DNA of 64,000 nt from Silene conica (GCA_029255685.2 CM055319.2:35536530-35600529); one strand, 5' to 3'. Numbered from the stretch's first letter, positions 23,935-37,198 are shown. The notes: generated by a model not told the origin, from the letters alone. Numbers and translations are program-made.

Positions 23935-24262
23935 CTCAAGCTACAAGTCAATTTGATTGGGTCAATTGTATATTAAGCTTTAATCTCTCCTTATTGACCT
24001 TGACCACTTTAACTCTCCCAAGCAGAAAGTCAGAACGTACAACCAATTTTTAAGCTGTTTCTTTTGTTTTTTTTTTCCTTAAATGGTTGGAACCAAGTAA
24101 AATGTGACGCGTATGAGGTTGATTGGTGAGACAATTTACCTCTAATTGGGTCGATTTGTGACGCAAATCTTCTCGATACAATTTAAATAAAATTCTTAAT
24201 TACAATTAACTTGACTCGACCCCAAATCGACCACCCAACCGACATTGCTTGGGGATGGTCCA
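23935..24262 (+). repeat. dispersed repeat, copy 3
   Basis: It matches copy 1 along most of its length (GGGTCAATTGTATATTA, TCTCCTTATTGACCTTGA, AAATGGTTGGAACCAA, CTTGGGGATGG). It ends about 255 bp before the F-box-like gene at 24517, so it may form part of that gene's upstream region. Confidence 0.75.
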
Positions 24263-24516
24263 GATAACATATTCCGACAATACAACAAATTGCATCAGTT
24301 TGTAAAATATGGTTAAGAATATAACAATTCAGATTCACTACACCCAAAGCATGACCTTTGGCCTTCCTTACACATTTCCTATAAAGGAAGTGATTAGACA
24401 TAAATCTACACCATCATTAAGTACATCACAAACGTCAAAAAAACTCCCCTCAAACTTCACCTCCCTTCTGATAACCGCTGAAATTAACACCCCCTGAAAA
24501 CATCTTCAATTCAACA

Positions 24517-25050
24517 ATGGATTCTAAATACAGAGTAATTAAGGATATCAGGAAAGAGGACAAGCTGGATTTTATTAGTAATTATGATAGTTGGAAGAGA
24601 GAACAATTTAAATCTAAGTCTCTGTTTTCAACAACAACAGTCGAGGAGCAAACAGCCTATGGCAGCAGGCCTCACCACCCCTGTCTAAGCCTTCCAGAGA
24701 TAACAATTGCTATTTTCGACAAGCTTGATAAAGCAGACAAGAAGAGCATGGCAGTAGTCTGCAAAGCCTGGACCTCATTATTTCTAGTTGGGACTGAAAT
24801 CTCAAAGGTGGATGTAGATTATGAGAGGCAATTAGTGAAAGAAAATGTCAACTGCACTATAAGGGTGACCAGGGGCTATCGCACAGTTGCTATGTACTGT
24901 TTCTGTACGTATGCCAGGTCAAAGAGGGAGGAAAGAAGGATTCATCGTAGAATTAGGAGGAATCAGGAGATCGCCATATTGGAAACACAACTTGCAGATC
25001 GTCCCAGTAAAGAGTCAGGCAGCGAAGGATACTACGATTCAGACTGCTGA
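24517..25050 (+). CDS. small F-box-like protein, copy 4
   Basis: An intact single-exon gene, 177 aa, ATG at 24517. It carries WKREQFKSKSLFSTTTVEEQ, the F-box-like core (LPEITIAIFDKLDKADKK, then VCKAWTSLFLVG), a basic arginine-rich segment (RSKREERRIHRRIRR) and the tail SGSEGYYDSDC. It lies tail to tail with the RPA1-like gene copy B, the same arrangement as the F-box-like gene at 6058 with RPA copy A. That repeated arrangement is strong evidence that the genes move as a set. Confidence 0.72.
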   Translation: MDSKYRVIKDIRKEDKLDFISNYDSWKREQFKSKSLFSTTTVEEQTAYGSRPHHPCLSLPEITIAIFDKLDKADKKSMAVVCKAWTSLFLVGTEISKVDVDYERQLVKENVNCTIRVTRGYRTVAMYCFCTYARSKREERRIHRRIRRNQEIAILETQLADRPSKESGSEGYYDSDC

Positions 25051-25479
25051 AGGAACGGAAATTTACTCCGTTATATTACCTGTAAATCCTAGACTACGGA
25101 TTGGCTAAGGAAAACCATGTTCTGTAAACATCGCAAGTCTGTTTTGTGTGTTTTAGTTGTTATCGCATTTTAAAACAAGCGATGTAGTTTTGCAGTAGTG
25201 TAATTCTGGTTTTAACAAGGATGTCCTAATCTTTTGATATCTGTCCATATTTCAGAATCTATTACACAAAGCAGCAACAAACACGTAAACACTAACATAA
25301 ACTTGAGAACAGCAGGTGTGTTTTATAACGTAGCGTACAACTACGAAGACAGTACTAACCCTAACCTGCTTCAGCCGATTTCCAAATATGTTATAGTAGT
25401 TCAGAATAGCCTAAGCAAATACAAACATACATACCAAAACATATTACCAGCACTCACAATAGACTAACAGTACTCAGCC
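25051..25479. other. short spacer between convergent genes
   Basis: About 430 bp between the F-box-like gene stop and the last RPA-like exon. It should hold both 3' untranslated regions. Nothing else recognised. Confidence 0.4.
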
Positions 25480-27906
25480 CTAATTGAGAGATATATCAGA
25501 CAATTCCCAATCCAAATGACGAGTTAAGTAAAATGATTTAATTGGCTTCACTTGGATGTAAAACTGGTTAGTCTTCAAATGATTTTCAGCTTGAGAAAGA
25601 TAGTCCTCCTTCTCCTGTTCCAGTTACATAAATACCGCATATTAACGATTTATCATATCCAGATAATATTAAATTTGTAACACCATATTTGCAATAGCTA
25701 TATTCTTAAGCACGTACACCTGACTACCACATTGACAACGATAACAGAACAAGGTATGAATACCTGCGGTAGCATAGAGTAGAGAGTATATGCGTCTGCG
25801 TCCAGTAATTTCTCTGCATTATTAGTAAGTGCAGTGAAAGTACAAGCCCCAGTTTCATCCGCGAGGTCAAGGACAACCATCAGCCTGTACGATTGAGATG
25901 TCAAAGTAACGTAAGCATAAGAGGATGTAACTTGCTGGTCACTAATATCGTACCTTGGAGTGGAGATGACATTCTCCTGTATGCACGTATAACATGTATA
26001 CAATACGCCTACATCTTCGTAACCACCAGTCCCACAATTACTACACCCGGTGTAGTATTGGATGTTCATCCGATCCATCTTAGCAAGATGCACACACAGC
26101 CAGAAACGCTCTTCTTGGTAAATGCTTCTCCCCTAATAGTACATTAAAGCAGTATGTAGTTTAAGCGACCGTTCTTAGTAGTTGTCCAGACAGTTACTAA
26201 CAATGAATATCCACCAAATCAGAACCATCAGATATTGGCAGATTACGTCTCTCTGAAACATGTCAGATAAAAAAAGTTCAGTAGTATCTAAAAGAGGTAT
26301 ACATACATCCTGTTGAAGAAGCCATCCAATTGTGGTGATAACGCGCTCATCAGTCGGACGACGAATGTTGCACAGTAAACCATTTTTTAAATTTAGGCAC
26401 GCGTAGTTAGCAGCTTGCCTGAAACAATTCGACATTACCACCATGTAAACAAAGGATATAAACTAACATCAATATTAAATTCCTCACCAATCACGCAAAG
26501 TATCAGCCATGTCACCCTCTGGGTTGACGTTCACAGTTGTTTCTCTGGTAGTAGCAAAAGAAAAACCTACACAACTCATTATCAGTAAAAGAGACATGAA
26601 AATTGCCTTAGCACATTTCTATATACAACTGTAAATTACCGACCGTTTCGGTTACACGTTCTCAGATGCGTAAAGCTGACAACAGGATAGGATCCTGTAT
26701 TACACTGCAAATTCCTGAACTGTTTTACAACTGTTCTTTCCCACACAGTTATAAGTGTAACCTGCTCGAAACTGCGCAAAAGGAACACACAGAACATAAA
26801 CAACGATCAAATGATACAAATCACCAAATGATGAATCAATACCTCCAAAGGATTCGCAGCTGTTAACATCCCATACCTTTGATCAATTATGAAAACTTCA
26901 CATATCTCAGAAGTACGACCAGCTGGTCTTGGCTTTTGGCATATATGTTCAACGAAGACAACTAAAGCTATTACATCTACATTTAGAAAAGAAGTCCCAA
27001 CCGTCTGCGTTAATAATCACCCAGGTCATCTAAAACATAAATGGTAAATCATGCCTTACTATATTGATTCTCCAAGGAGAGCCTTCGCGGGATGGATGCG
27101 ATAGCTACATAAATTTCAGGAACGATAACAGCTCCATCACACACAGGCTGAACAACGGTATCTTTATTGAATATAATTTCATAAACCTGGTGATCCCGAG
27201 GGCCCAAGCAGAAACCTCCAACCACTCTGACTCTAGCATTAGTGATTTCATATTCCACATTATTTTCCAACTCTTCATTATAAAACGCCGTCCTTATCTT
27301 AGCACCCTACAATGACAGAAGTAGTATCTCAACAGCATTAACCACCTATGCACCACAAAATAGTCGTTTTTTTAAATGGTTTTAGTAACCTGAAATCTAC
27401 CTTTCTCAATCGCTCATTTTAAGAGGGTACTGACTGAGAGAATTCAACATACTAATGTGTTTATCATTAGCAATTACAATGTTTAGGTAAACCCCAAAGG
27501 TATCAACCGTCTATAAGAAACATAAAATATAATACAGGGGTGAGTGCAAAACTTAAACTACTCTCTTAACCATGCTATTACAGTAAGAAAAGTAAAAATA
27601 CGTACATTATCACGAAACACTGACACACAGCTCGCAGCGTTACCATGATAACGTCCCGAATCAAATACACAAAATAGTACGACGACTATCCATAAAACTA
27701 TACCTTACAACGTTTAAAACATATAGAAACTGTAATGTAAGTATGTAAACAATTACCTTTTCATCTTCAAACGTAATCAGCTGACACTCGAGATCACACG
27801 CACTTAAGGATCCATGTATGCTGATTTTCTCAATTACCCTGGCTCTTATAGAATACCTACCATCTCTGCCTGCAAGGGATCTAGCGCTCTGCCTAGACTG
27901 TGACAT
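25480..27906 (-). CDS. RPA1-like ssDNA-binding protein, copy B
   Basis: A diverged homologue of the RPA-like gene at 8-11 kb. Exons read by eye on the minus strand are about 27906-27758 (MSQSRQSARSL ... FEDEKV), 27307-27050 (first OB fold), 26990-26880 (VDVIALVVFVEHICQKP, second OB fold), 26790-26650, 26567-26488, 26418-26310, 26125-25767 (zinc ribbon CSNC ... CYTC fused to the third OB fold) and 25634-25480 (ending DISLN). Exon 1 ends at a GT donor in the same place as in copy A, after FEDEKV/FEDDKV. It lacks the long hydrophilic C-terminal tail of copy A. No in-frame stop was found in the exons checked, so it may still be functional. Together with the neighbouring F-box-like and dsRBD-like genes it forms the second gene set. 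Confidence 0.7.
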
Positions 27907-29076
27907 TCTGTTATACGAGTACTAACAAACATTAGATATCATAAAACATATTTTCAGGCATTGGGTACCAATAATAAAATAAAAAATGAAATAAAAAAAG
28001 ACCTTTTTAAATGAGTTCGCAAGAAGTATACATACAACTTTCGCAATAACATCTACAGATATTTATATTACCTGTAAACAAGCTTTAATGACTATATAAA
28101 CTCACAAGTAGAGGAACAGTTTGTTAGACAGTATGGGTGAAGCTAAGTGTTTCTGACAGGACATTACTTGTGGATATCTACAAGTATGTACTATAAACAT
28201 ATCCAACAATTAGTTAACTACCTTGTATCCTAACCATCTCCAATATATAACTGTACACACCCTAAAGCTCAATCAGTATAGTTACTGAACACAACAGTAC
28301 CACAGCCATAGTTTTAGACGTGTTTAACTATCCAAAGTGAATGAAGGACAACCTGCAGGATTAACTTAAATCTCGGAAAAAAGGTTTATACATAAAAATA
28401 AATTCAAACTACAGCGTAGATATCACAGCCAGACAAACATGCTCAACAGCGTGGCCTTGATTTATTGAAATTGACGTACACTTCACCAACGCGGAAAGCA
28501 TAGAAACCATGTATATTGAAGTTTGCAAACGGTGTAACTACTGTATCGTCCGGCGTGATTAGACAACAGTTTGCTGTACAAAAGTAGTCCAGATACATTT
28601 ATCACAATCTTGAATTTTCTGTAGATTAGTCATTTTTTTCACTAAGAGCCATCGTAAACCTTATTCTAAGACATGCTTTGACCGACAAAACAATAGTAAT
28701 TACGCCCCATTTGTTATTGGCCATGTTCACACAATCCTAAGCAATTCCCGCTACAAACCAATCTACTCCATATTATATAGCTATGCATTAAAAACCGATA
28801 TAATGGTGATACACGTTAGCCATGTACTAACAATACAGACACTAAACGTAATCATTAATCTTACAATAACATCAAAACATGCATACATGAAGATACCATA
28901 CGTGATACAACTCAATGTTTAGGGATGCTACCACTGTAAAAGGAAAAAGCTAATCAAGAAGCAATAACAATGGAGCTAGAGAGAGCGTTATCTCAGTGTC
29001 ACAAAATGTCAAATCCATAGATTGAAACCACACATATCATTCAACAAGATTTAGATAACTAAGCATCCACTCTACT
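27907..29076. other. spacer where RepHel would be expected
   Basis: In the first set RepHel lies between the dsRBD-like and RPA-like genes. Here those two genes are separated by about 1.2 kb of AT-rich noncoding DNA, with no HUH or helicase fragment that I can see in any frame. Confidence 0.5.
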
Positions 29077-30066
29077 TCAGCAGCCTAAGTCACGAACCAC
29101 TGGTAGCATATAAGGAACAGGAAAGGGACCCGACAGACAATATACGACATTATCAGGACTTCCAAAACGGGTATGCACTGTGTCCTTTGTAGGAGAGGCT
29201 GGTGTAATAATTGCAGTGTCATCACCTCCATGTCCAGATGCAAGATCATCCCGTTCAATAAGATTATTTGAAAAAGTAGGCTCATCAAATATCTCATACA
29301 TCCGCCCCCTCATAGTCAAATAACTCTCTATCTCAAGGTTATATAACAATGCAGCCATTTCAGTCTCTGAAGACTGATAGTTGACGTCAATGATTTCAAG
29401 GTTGTAAGCCAATGCCAAGTACATGACAACGTTCTTAGCTAAACAGTTCCTAGCATCAGCAAGAGTTTCACGCCTCGATACAATAAATATTGGGTTATAA
29501 GTAGGGCTTGCGGAGGACAAAATAGTAATCGAAGCGCTGTAGTTACCAGCAGAATGCATAACAGACTCTAACGGAGTACACTGTATTAGTAGGGTCTTGA
29601 TAATCTTTCTAAGTAGAGGCACATATTCCAAACAAATGTGATTAATTCTGACACGCTGGCCACATGTAGTTCCACCTACTCCACGGTTTGAAACATTCTT
29701 GGAGATACTCTGTAGCTCTCTGCGCTTCAGATGATACAATTCACTGCAATGCTTAAGAACATCACACCGCTCGAAAGAGAAGTCCTCAACAACTAATGCC
29801 CATCGTCAAATAAGGTTGTGGACAGCTTTCTTAGCAGCAAGCTCACACGAGTCTTCAAGTGTATCAGCACGTTCGCACACATACGTGAACTTTTCAAGCT
29901 TATTAGAGCAACGATAACGATACCTCGTTTCCACTACGACGTAAACGCTATTTACAGACAAATCTAGAACATGATACGCAGGATCAGGAAACTGCAATTC
30001 GGCAGTGATCTGTTTAAGTAAAGGATGGTAAGGAACCACTATTTGTAACGGAGTAGCAAGCGCCAT
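29077..30066 (-). pseudogene. dsRBD-like protein, copy B, interrupted by a stop
   Basis: A homologue of the 337-aa protein at 18370-17357. The start is taken as ATG 30066 (MALATPLQ). The dsRBD-like segment is clear: PLLKQITAELQF, PAYHVLD, then SCELAAKKAVHNLI, as in SCEQAARLAVTDLI of copy A. Immediately after it an in-frame TGA at 29808-29806 interrupts the gene. Translation in the same frame resumes with homology (LYHLKRREL against LWRLKHEEL) and runs to the stop at 29077. Apart from that stop the frame is open for about 330 codons, so this is either a young pseudogene, a read-through case or a base error. The C-terminal half is less conserved than the domain itself. Confidence 0.65.
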
Positions 30067-32203
30067 CTGCAATTTCAGCAAATATAACAACCATTACAAA
30101 AGCAAAATGAATGCAGGGAAGTATATCATCAGGAATATGTAGATAGAGTGCCATAACGCCGAATAGTTGTGAAATTGAGCTATAAGTTAGTACCTTCAAA
30201 CCAAAGTTCGAAAATACTTTGCACTGAAACAGAACGAGGTACTGAACAAAAACTCATTTTACATTTGAGAGTCTACCAGAAGCCCGGAGAAAAAATAAAA
30301 ACATGCTATATATACACATAGGAATAGAAGTTTATCACTCTTCCTGATATTAGGCCACCCTGATATTAGGCCACCCCACCCTCCACCCAATTTAAAGAAC
30401 AAACAATTAAACAGTAACAATCATCGACCAAAAAAAGAATCGTCGAGGCAAGCCTTCAGATATGAAAGATAATAGTTCAGAATATAATAGCACACTTATC
30501 AAGCTGGTTAAAATTAGTAGTATCCATTTAACAACACAACAAAGCATATTAAAAACAACCATATACGAAACAATTTTAAACTGCATGATTAGAGTTCGAT
30601 TCAAACAAACCTAAAATACGACAATGAATTATAGGTAATGAAAATACAGAATGCCAAGTTATTAATTCTTGAGCTTATATAAAGTCTGCAACAGAAAGGT
30701 CCAGTACTATAACTACCGTGTATCAGTTATTTAAAAGATATAAGTGGAAAGTAACTAAACCAGTTGTCCCCTAAATATAGGAAAAGTACAACAATTACAT
30801 TACCTAGTGTATAGAATTGAGTGTAAGAATGGTTAATCTATAATGCAGTCATAGAGGTAAGGTAATCATTCAAGTCAGAAAAACAATCGTAACATTAGTA
30901 TCTAACTCAGAACTTAGAAGACTACAGACCAATTACTTGCAACAGACCAAATAATAAAGCCTATTGTAAAATATTTTAGGCTACAAACAAAACGGCAGAT
31001 TTCCATGTTTAACTGGCATTATCCGACTTGAATATGAAAATATATGCCAAGTTTATACACAAGTGACATATTTGTCACTACTTTATTTTTTCAAATGAGG
31101 CGATATAGGGTATGCAAACGGGATGTATATGCGAAGTTTATACACCGGTGACATATTTATACACCAATGAACTTTTTGAACAAATGTAGCGACATAGTGA
31201 CTGCAAACGTAATACATAAGCTGAAACGTAAGGCGTACAGACATGCCTACAATTATAATAACAAGAATATCACCTTATAAATAAGTTTGACGTTTACGTA
31301 TATTCAGAAGCTGACATTAACAATATCCGCAATTAAACACATCTAACAGACAACTCTCTAACGTAGAACCATGTAACACATGAGTTCAACAGACAACCTT
31401 CCGAAAGCAATGCTTGCGCCACCAACAACAATCCTTAAATAGAGGAACTGATAGAGGTATTTATATGAACAAATAAATAATTCATTAAACGTAAAGACTA
31501 TAAATACAATGTATGTAACATCTAACATATATTTACAAGACATGAACAACAACGCCAGGAACAATGTACCAGAAATGTCTAGCTTTACCTATCACACTCG
31601 ATAGTTAGATATGCTTCCAATTGCGTGTAACAAAGCAAACAATCGTAATCATTCAACAGTACTCATAATTAACCGAAAGCCATCTATCAACATAGGAATA
31701 ATGTATAGACATTGCTTTAAATTTTCGTAATTAGCTATACTAATCAGCTTAGTAAATGGACGGACACAACTTCAACTTCCGCTTCCACACTATAGTACAT
31801 AAAAGTGAACAGTAGAACAATTTCTATACCTTTTAAGTTGCTTGCAAACTTAGATAACCAATACTACTATAGTGGTTGTTAGTACTTAAAGTACGGGCAA
31901 AAGTAAGGTCTTCTGACAAGACAACACCCCTACTTACCTAGCCAAACAACCTACAATCTCAAGATCAAAGATTTCAGCACTATGCTTACAGTTTGCCGAT
32001 TAGACAATTATACATGTTAAATAAACTAAAACTTCTATTAAACATATGTTAAAAGATACAGCACCATAAACTGTTGCTAGATTGCAGAACAAATCACATG
32101 TCCATAGAGACTGAAGCGCAACCTCCGCCCACAACTAATCATACAACAACTAAGATAATACATCACAAATTCATCAGCGAGAGTCACTAAACCACTATAA
32201 CCC
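30067..32203. other. noncoding, with small repeats
   Basis: It contains the block at 30265-30595 that resembles 7530-7800, a 17-bp tandem duplication at about 30343-30376 (CTGATATTAGGCCACC twice), and an imperfect repeat at about 31037-31075 and 31119-31160 around AAGTTTATACAC. No gene or RNA recognised. Confidence 0.45.
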
Positions 32204-33238
32204 CTAATCCGTAGAACAACCATCAGACGAGGAACAATTTGGCTTCCATAGCTCTTCTTCCAGATGACTATAATAGATTTCATATATATCAAGCTTGTTA
32301 AAGTTCGTTCCGAATACCTCACCTGTAGCCATGCATAGATGATATAGAGTCATATGAGGAACAATAGTTTCACATCTCTTGAAGAACTCAACAACCTCAA
32401 CCTCTAAGTTGCTTAATTCAACCCTTTTCATGGCAACCACTTCTGTGTAACACAATAACACAACTATGTCAGTTAACTTCTTCAGTACTGACACACTAAA
32501 TTTAATTAAAAAAGGTCAATGACATAATACGTGAGCACTATCAATAATCAAGTTTACTATTTAAGTGTTGCCACATTGACACCAAGCATGACCAATAATC
32601 AGTTAACTAATTCAATCTACATCAGAAAGTGAGAACTCTCAAGTTGATAAAGATGTGTAAAGTTAAACAAATAAATAGAATATGCAGTTGACAATACATA
32701 GAAGAGCAAGCATATAGATGAAGAAACTAAGGAAAACAGGCTCCAAAAGAGAATCGGAGCTCCTTAAATCACAGAATATGTAAGCACAACCAATAACCAT
32801 ATGACTAATTCTATGGAAATCAGAAAGCAAGATTTCACAGGTCAACAAAAGTGGTGACAAGATCAAGAAACGAAGATAGTAAGCAGTTTAGAAGAAAATG
32901 CAAAATAATCAAGTACATGAAGATGATTTGCAGAACAGCCAGCTAAAGTTCATCAAAAGTCCTAAAAGCAAAGAATTTGAATCATACATCCAATTAAAGC
33001 CAAGCAGATTAAACATACCCTTAGTTATGCTCTCATCAGGAATAACAGGCCTCTGAACCTTGTACCGGCGAGTCATTGTCAATTCCAACGATGAGAGTCC
33101 GAAACCCTCCCGCCTCATGAGGTTCCAAATAACATCGTTGTTCAGAACAACCATCAAACGATGGAACAAGGGACGAAATCCATTAACAATACCATCAATC
33201 CGTTCTTGAAGATAATGCACCTCATCAACGTTAGTCAT
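32204..33238 (-). CDS. two-exon small protein, copy B
   Basis: Exon 1 is 33238-33019 (ATG at 33238, 220 nt) and exon 2 is 32442-32204, with a GT-AG intron of 576 bp. The predicted protein is about 152 aa. It is a diverged homologue of the gene at 4310: exon 1 has the same length and the intron has the same phase. Aligned stretches include LQERIDGI (against FQRGIDMI) and LSNLEVEVVEFFKRC (against LREEVVEIIRRLF). The C-terminus is short and serine/aspartate rich (SSSDGCSTD). Function unknown. In this set it lies upstream of the dsRBD-like gene on the same strand, unlike copy A, so its place in the set is not fixed. Confidence 0.6.
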
Positions 33239-33806
33239 AGGCAAACCGAATCACACTATGACCACCTAAAACAGAGAAATCAAGGAACGATTAGCAAAAC
33301 ACAGACCGATTATTGATTGCAGAAGAATTAAACTCAAGAAGATGAGAATAAAGAATAGAGAGACAAAACGGAATTCTAAAACAACAAGCTTAAAAACAGA
33401 TAATGCAAATCAACCTGTCATCAGTGAAAACAGGGGTCGATTAGGAAGCATTATTTATTGGTAAAATCAGTTAATAATCTTAACTAAAGCAACATAACAA
33501 AACTTCAGCAAATGTAAAAGATTAATAAAGAAACCTAACGACAGCTAAAAACAACACAGTAAAGCAGAACAGACAATTACCTCTTAAACAAAAAACAGAG
33601 CATGAATGTTCCGGTATTTATAAGCGTTGAAAGTAGAAGATGACAAAGTCGACGCTGTTCATCACATGCCAGGCACGAAAGTTACTGGCCTACTGTTCAT
33701 AATTTACCAAGTTTGCACATTTATAGGGGTTGTAGATTATGAATTTTAGAATGATATTGTTTTATTTCCTTCATTTTATTGTAGTTATTAATTTTCAACA
33801 TCATCA
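33239..33806. other. border zone between Helitron-related DNA and LTR elements
   Basis: Holds the promoter side of the two-exon gene and the leader of the copia gag remnant. The copia 5' LTR expected here is absent, so a deletion border probably lies between about 33.6 and 33.8 kb. No target-site duplication found. Confidence 0.45.
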
Positions 33807-34714
33807 ATGGCAACCAACGCTCCACCTCTCACTAACGTATCACGGCTTCGATCCTTTATGGATCGTTGCAAACTCGATAAGCATGGTTCCAATTTTAAAG
33901 ATTGGGATGCGCAATAACTTTTGGCCGCTCAAGGTGACGATAAGAGTCGTTACCTATCCGAAGCCGCTCCGACCGCTCCGACCGCTCGTTCATCGGTCCA
34001 AAATCGTGAGGCCTATGAAGCCTACATGAAAGAGTCCTCCGCTCTTAAAAATGTGCTCATCTTCTCCATGGAGCCGGATCTCCAAAGGAGTATGATCAAG
34101 TTGACCACATCGTATGAGATATACACCAAGCTTGCGACCATGTTTTCGCAAACTCCAAGGGTGATCCAATATGAGGCGGCTTCCGCCTTCTTCGACATTA
34201 CGTTGAAGGAAGCGAAAAAGATAAGCCCTCATGTGCTCAAACTCGTTGAGCTCGCGGAGACTCTAAAAGCGCAAGACGTTGATGTTCCCGACTCCTCATA
34301 ATTGACCGATTTCTTCACTCGCTCAATAAGGTTAAGTCGTATGCTCAATTTCGGGTGAATTTTAATATGCGAAACCAAGAGACCACATTGGATAAGTTGC
34401 ATAAGATGCTCTTCCAAGCCGAAAGGGACATGGGACTTCATGAAAGTTCCACCAAGGATGTTTTAAACATCGAAAAGAAAGGGAAAACGAGCTTCAAAAG
34501 GAGTGCCTTTAAAGGCAAGGGCAAGAAAACGTTCAAGCCCAAAGCGACCAAAGAAAAGACCTTTACGAAAGGCGCTTCCACCTCTTCTTCGAAATCCGAA
34601 GACAAATGCCATTATTGCACGAGGATCGGTCATTGGAAGCGTAATTGCCCCAAGTACTTAAACGATCTCAAAAATGGGAAGGCAACCGCCGTAGGTAATA
34701 ATTCTCGTTTATGA
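33807..34714 (+). pseudogene. copia gag remnant
   Basis: A Ty1/copia-type gag, starting at ATG 33807. It has the gag-polypeptide helical region (SALKNVLIFSMEPDLQRSM, resembling the same part of the gag at 46681) and a CCHC zinc knuckle, CHYCTRIGHWKRNC, near the end. Breaks: in-frame TAA at 33915-33917 and a one-base frameshift near 34296. It ends at 34714 without running into protease or integrase. It is related to, but clearly diverged from, the intact copia gag at 46.7 kb. It belongs to the element whose 3' LTR lies at 37199-38449. Confidence 0.85.
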
Positions 34715-37198
34715 TTCATGTCATTTATCAACTTATGTATAGTGATACAAATGTGTTGATATTTACCCTTTTTAATTGTTTTAAAGGGCCACCCCCTAAT
34801 AATGATAAGGGCAAGGAGAAGGAAGCATGAGATTCCTTACTTGGATGGCTACAGTAGCATCCAATTGATCGAAGACTTGAAGAGCTAGGCTCTAATTTTC
34901 ATATCGTCTTCTTTCATATTTTGCATTTTATTTATGGAACAATTTACTTTCTTGTAAGACAAGGATTAAAATCCTAAAACAATGGTTGTAATTTTGGATA
35001 TTTGGTGACTTGGTTTTCAACCCGAGTCACTACTTTTGTTCTTAATCAATGTATTGATTTCTCAAATAAATTGCATACCTTGTTTAAACATGAATAATGG
35101 TGATTTTATCACGCAATGAACATTGATACAATCAAAATAATGTAATCAAAGTGTTGATTAAAACGAAGAACTACACCCCATGAGATACTTTCAATCAAAA
35201 TGAGACAACATCAGTTCATTATAAGATTTTCATTTTAAATGAAAATGAGAATGTATTCATCACACCTATAAAACTTCAAACATTCATATGCATTGGTTAA
35301 TCGAAATAGCTATCCTTATACGAATAAAGGTTACTGTTAGAAGGATAGAGTGGGAGAAAATATTTCGCTAGCAAACCAATGATGAAAATAAAGGATCTTA
35401 GAGAAGATTCCTACATGGGAGTCTTAAGAAGAGCCCTAAATGAATGAATTGAAGAAACTACGAGAGGACACTGAAGAAACTACGGGAGGACACTCGAAGA
35501 AAGTTCCTTATGTTCATTGTTTCCGTGGGAAACCCCGTATGAATTCGGAAGGAATATCGGCTCCTTGAGATAATGATTTTTTAAAGATTATAAGATAATA
35601 GAGGAGAAATCATCTATCTATACGGGAGGAAAGACCGGTTCCTTAATAAATGATTTTTCTAAAGTTTATAAGATAAAAGAGAAGAAATCATCTCAATTCT
35701 CTCAATGTAGTTATAAGGAAATTATCATGTCATATTCGTCTCGAGGAAACGAAGACATGAAAAGAGGGTGATGATTGATTGAATGGAAATAGATCACTAT
35801 AGGGATAGTGATGGTGATAATGATTCAAGAGATAAATAAAAGATTTATATGCAAGAAATGAAAAGTTCATTTAAGAGATCGAGTAATATTGATTTTAGTG
35901 GGAGCGATATTCATTAAAAGAATTAAGCCTACCATTTAGAGAGGATGGGTAATTCTTTAAGGAGTAAAGAATAAGAGGTTTTTCAATTCTAGATGAACTA
36001 ATACCTTATATCATACGATGATGGAGCTTTACGGGAAGGTTTATTATATTGATAATAAAAGGTCGCCCGTTAGAAATCAAAATGGTTAGATATGAATAAC
36101 CTTGATAAAATAGCCAAGATGTTTGAAAATAGTAAGAGTGATGAAATCACTAATAACTACAATATAGATTTCAGCACATAAGTGACTAGATAATTTCGAG
36201 TGATTCTTTAATCCCTCTAATATATCAATACGTCACGAGTTATAAGATAACAGTGGGAGCTTCCCTCAGGAAAGGAACCTCAAGATCTAGAATGGATTCT
36301 AGATATGTGCTCAAATAAGATCATATTATGTGAGATAATATGAGTCGGAAGGAGACCAAAATTTGTAAGTTTTGCAATCATGAATAAAAGGTTTAATCGC
36401 AAAACATTATTACAAATAGATGATCGTGCATCAAATGCAATGAAATAGTATCGACTGTTTTTGCATGACAATGTCATTTGAGTTATGATTAACTCAAGAT
36501 GAAAGATACTTTGTCGAAATCCCAATGGGTTGTGAGAGACAATATTGAACGCCATAAGTGAACTGGATTGACTTAGTATAGCCCCTAGCCGCTTACATGA
36601 GGTGACATCTCAAAGCGACTAGAATGTGAGGCGACTGATGGCAAGTTCAAGTGCCATAGAGTCATATGTGATGACTAGTCGATCACATAGACAGACTGCA
36701 AGAAACACTCTGTCGTGCAAAGTGACCGCTTATAGAGTTCTGGAAATTTTATAATAGCCGGGTCGTGGCGAGAGCTGCTATAGTATTCTTGTGGGTCAAT
36801 TCTTAGACTAAAGACTACTCTCCCAAGATGGTACAGTTTAGGCATAACCTTGATCCATTCTCTACGACTTTTCGTAACTGGAGTCAAATGGGATTGCTTC
36901 AGGCTGTGACTGACTGTGACTAGTCAAAGGAAATAGTGCGATAGAAATTGTCCACCCCTTGTCAGGGTTGTTCAAATCTCAAGGCCACTCGAGGAGAAGT
37001 TAACTGAAAAATGTGGCCACGCTCGGAAGGTATCTATGGTAGATAATTCCGGTCAACAGTTATTCTCCAGATCGAGGAAACCACTCATGATACGATCAAA
37101 TGCAAGTACGACCTCAGAGAGATACCTTGCATTGAGTGGGAGATTGTAATAGGACAAGAGAATTGGTGACGCACACTTGTCGAGGACAAGTGGGAGAT
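34715..37198. other. noncoding interior of the gag-only copia element
   Basis: About 2.5 kb without coding potential. No protease, integrase or reverse transcriptase similarity in any frame. The last 600 bp resemble the 3' untranslated region of the related full copia element; the rest is unknown filler typical of nonautonomous derivatives. Confidence 0.55.

Larger units (their letters stand above)
22344..24516. other. intergenic, with repeat copies 2 and 3 in inverted orientation
   Basis: No gene supported. It holds copies 2 and 3 of the dispersed repeat, arranged as an inverted pair about 830 bp apart, and a second short repeat near 23190-23240. Transcripts across the inverted pair could fold into a long imperfect hairpin. 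Confidence 0.5.
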
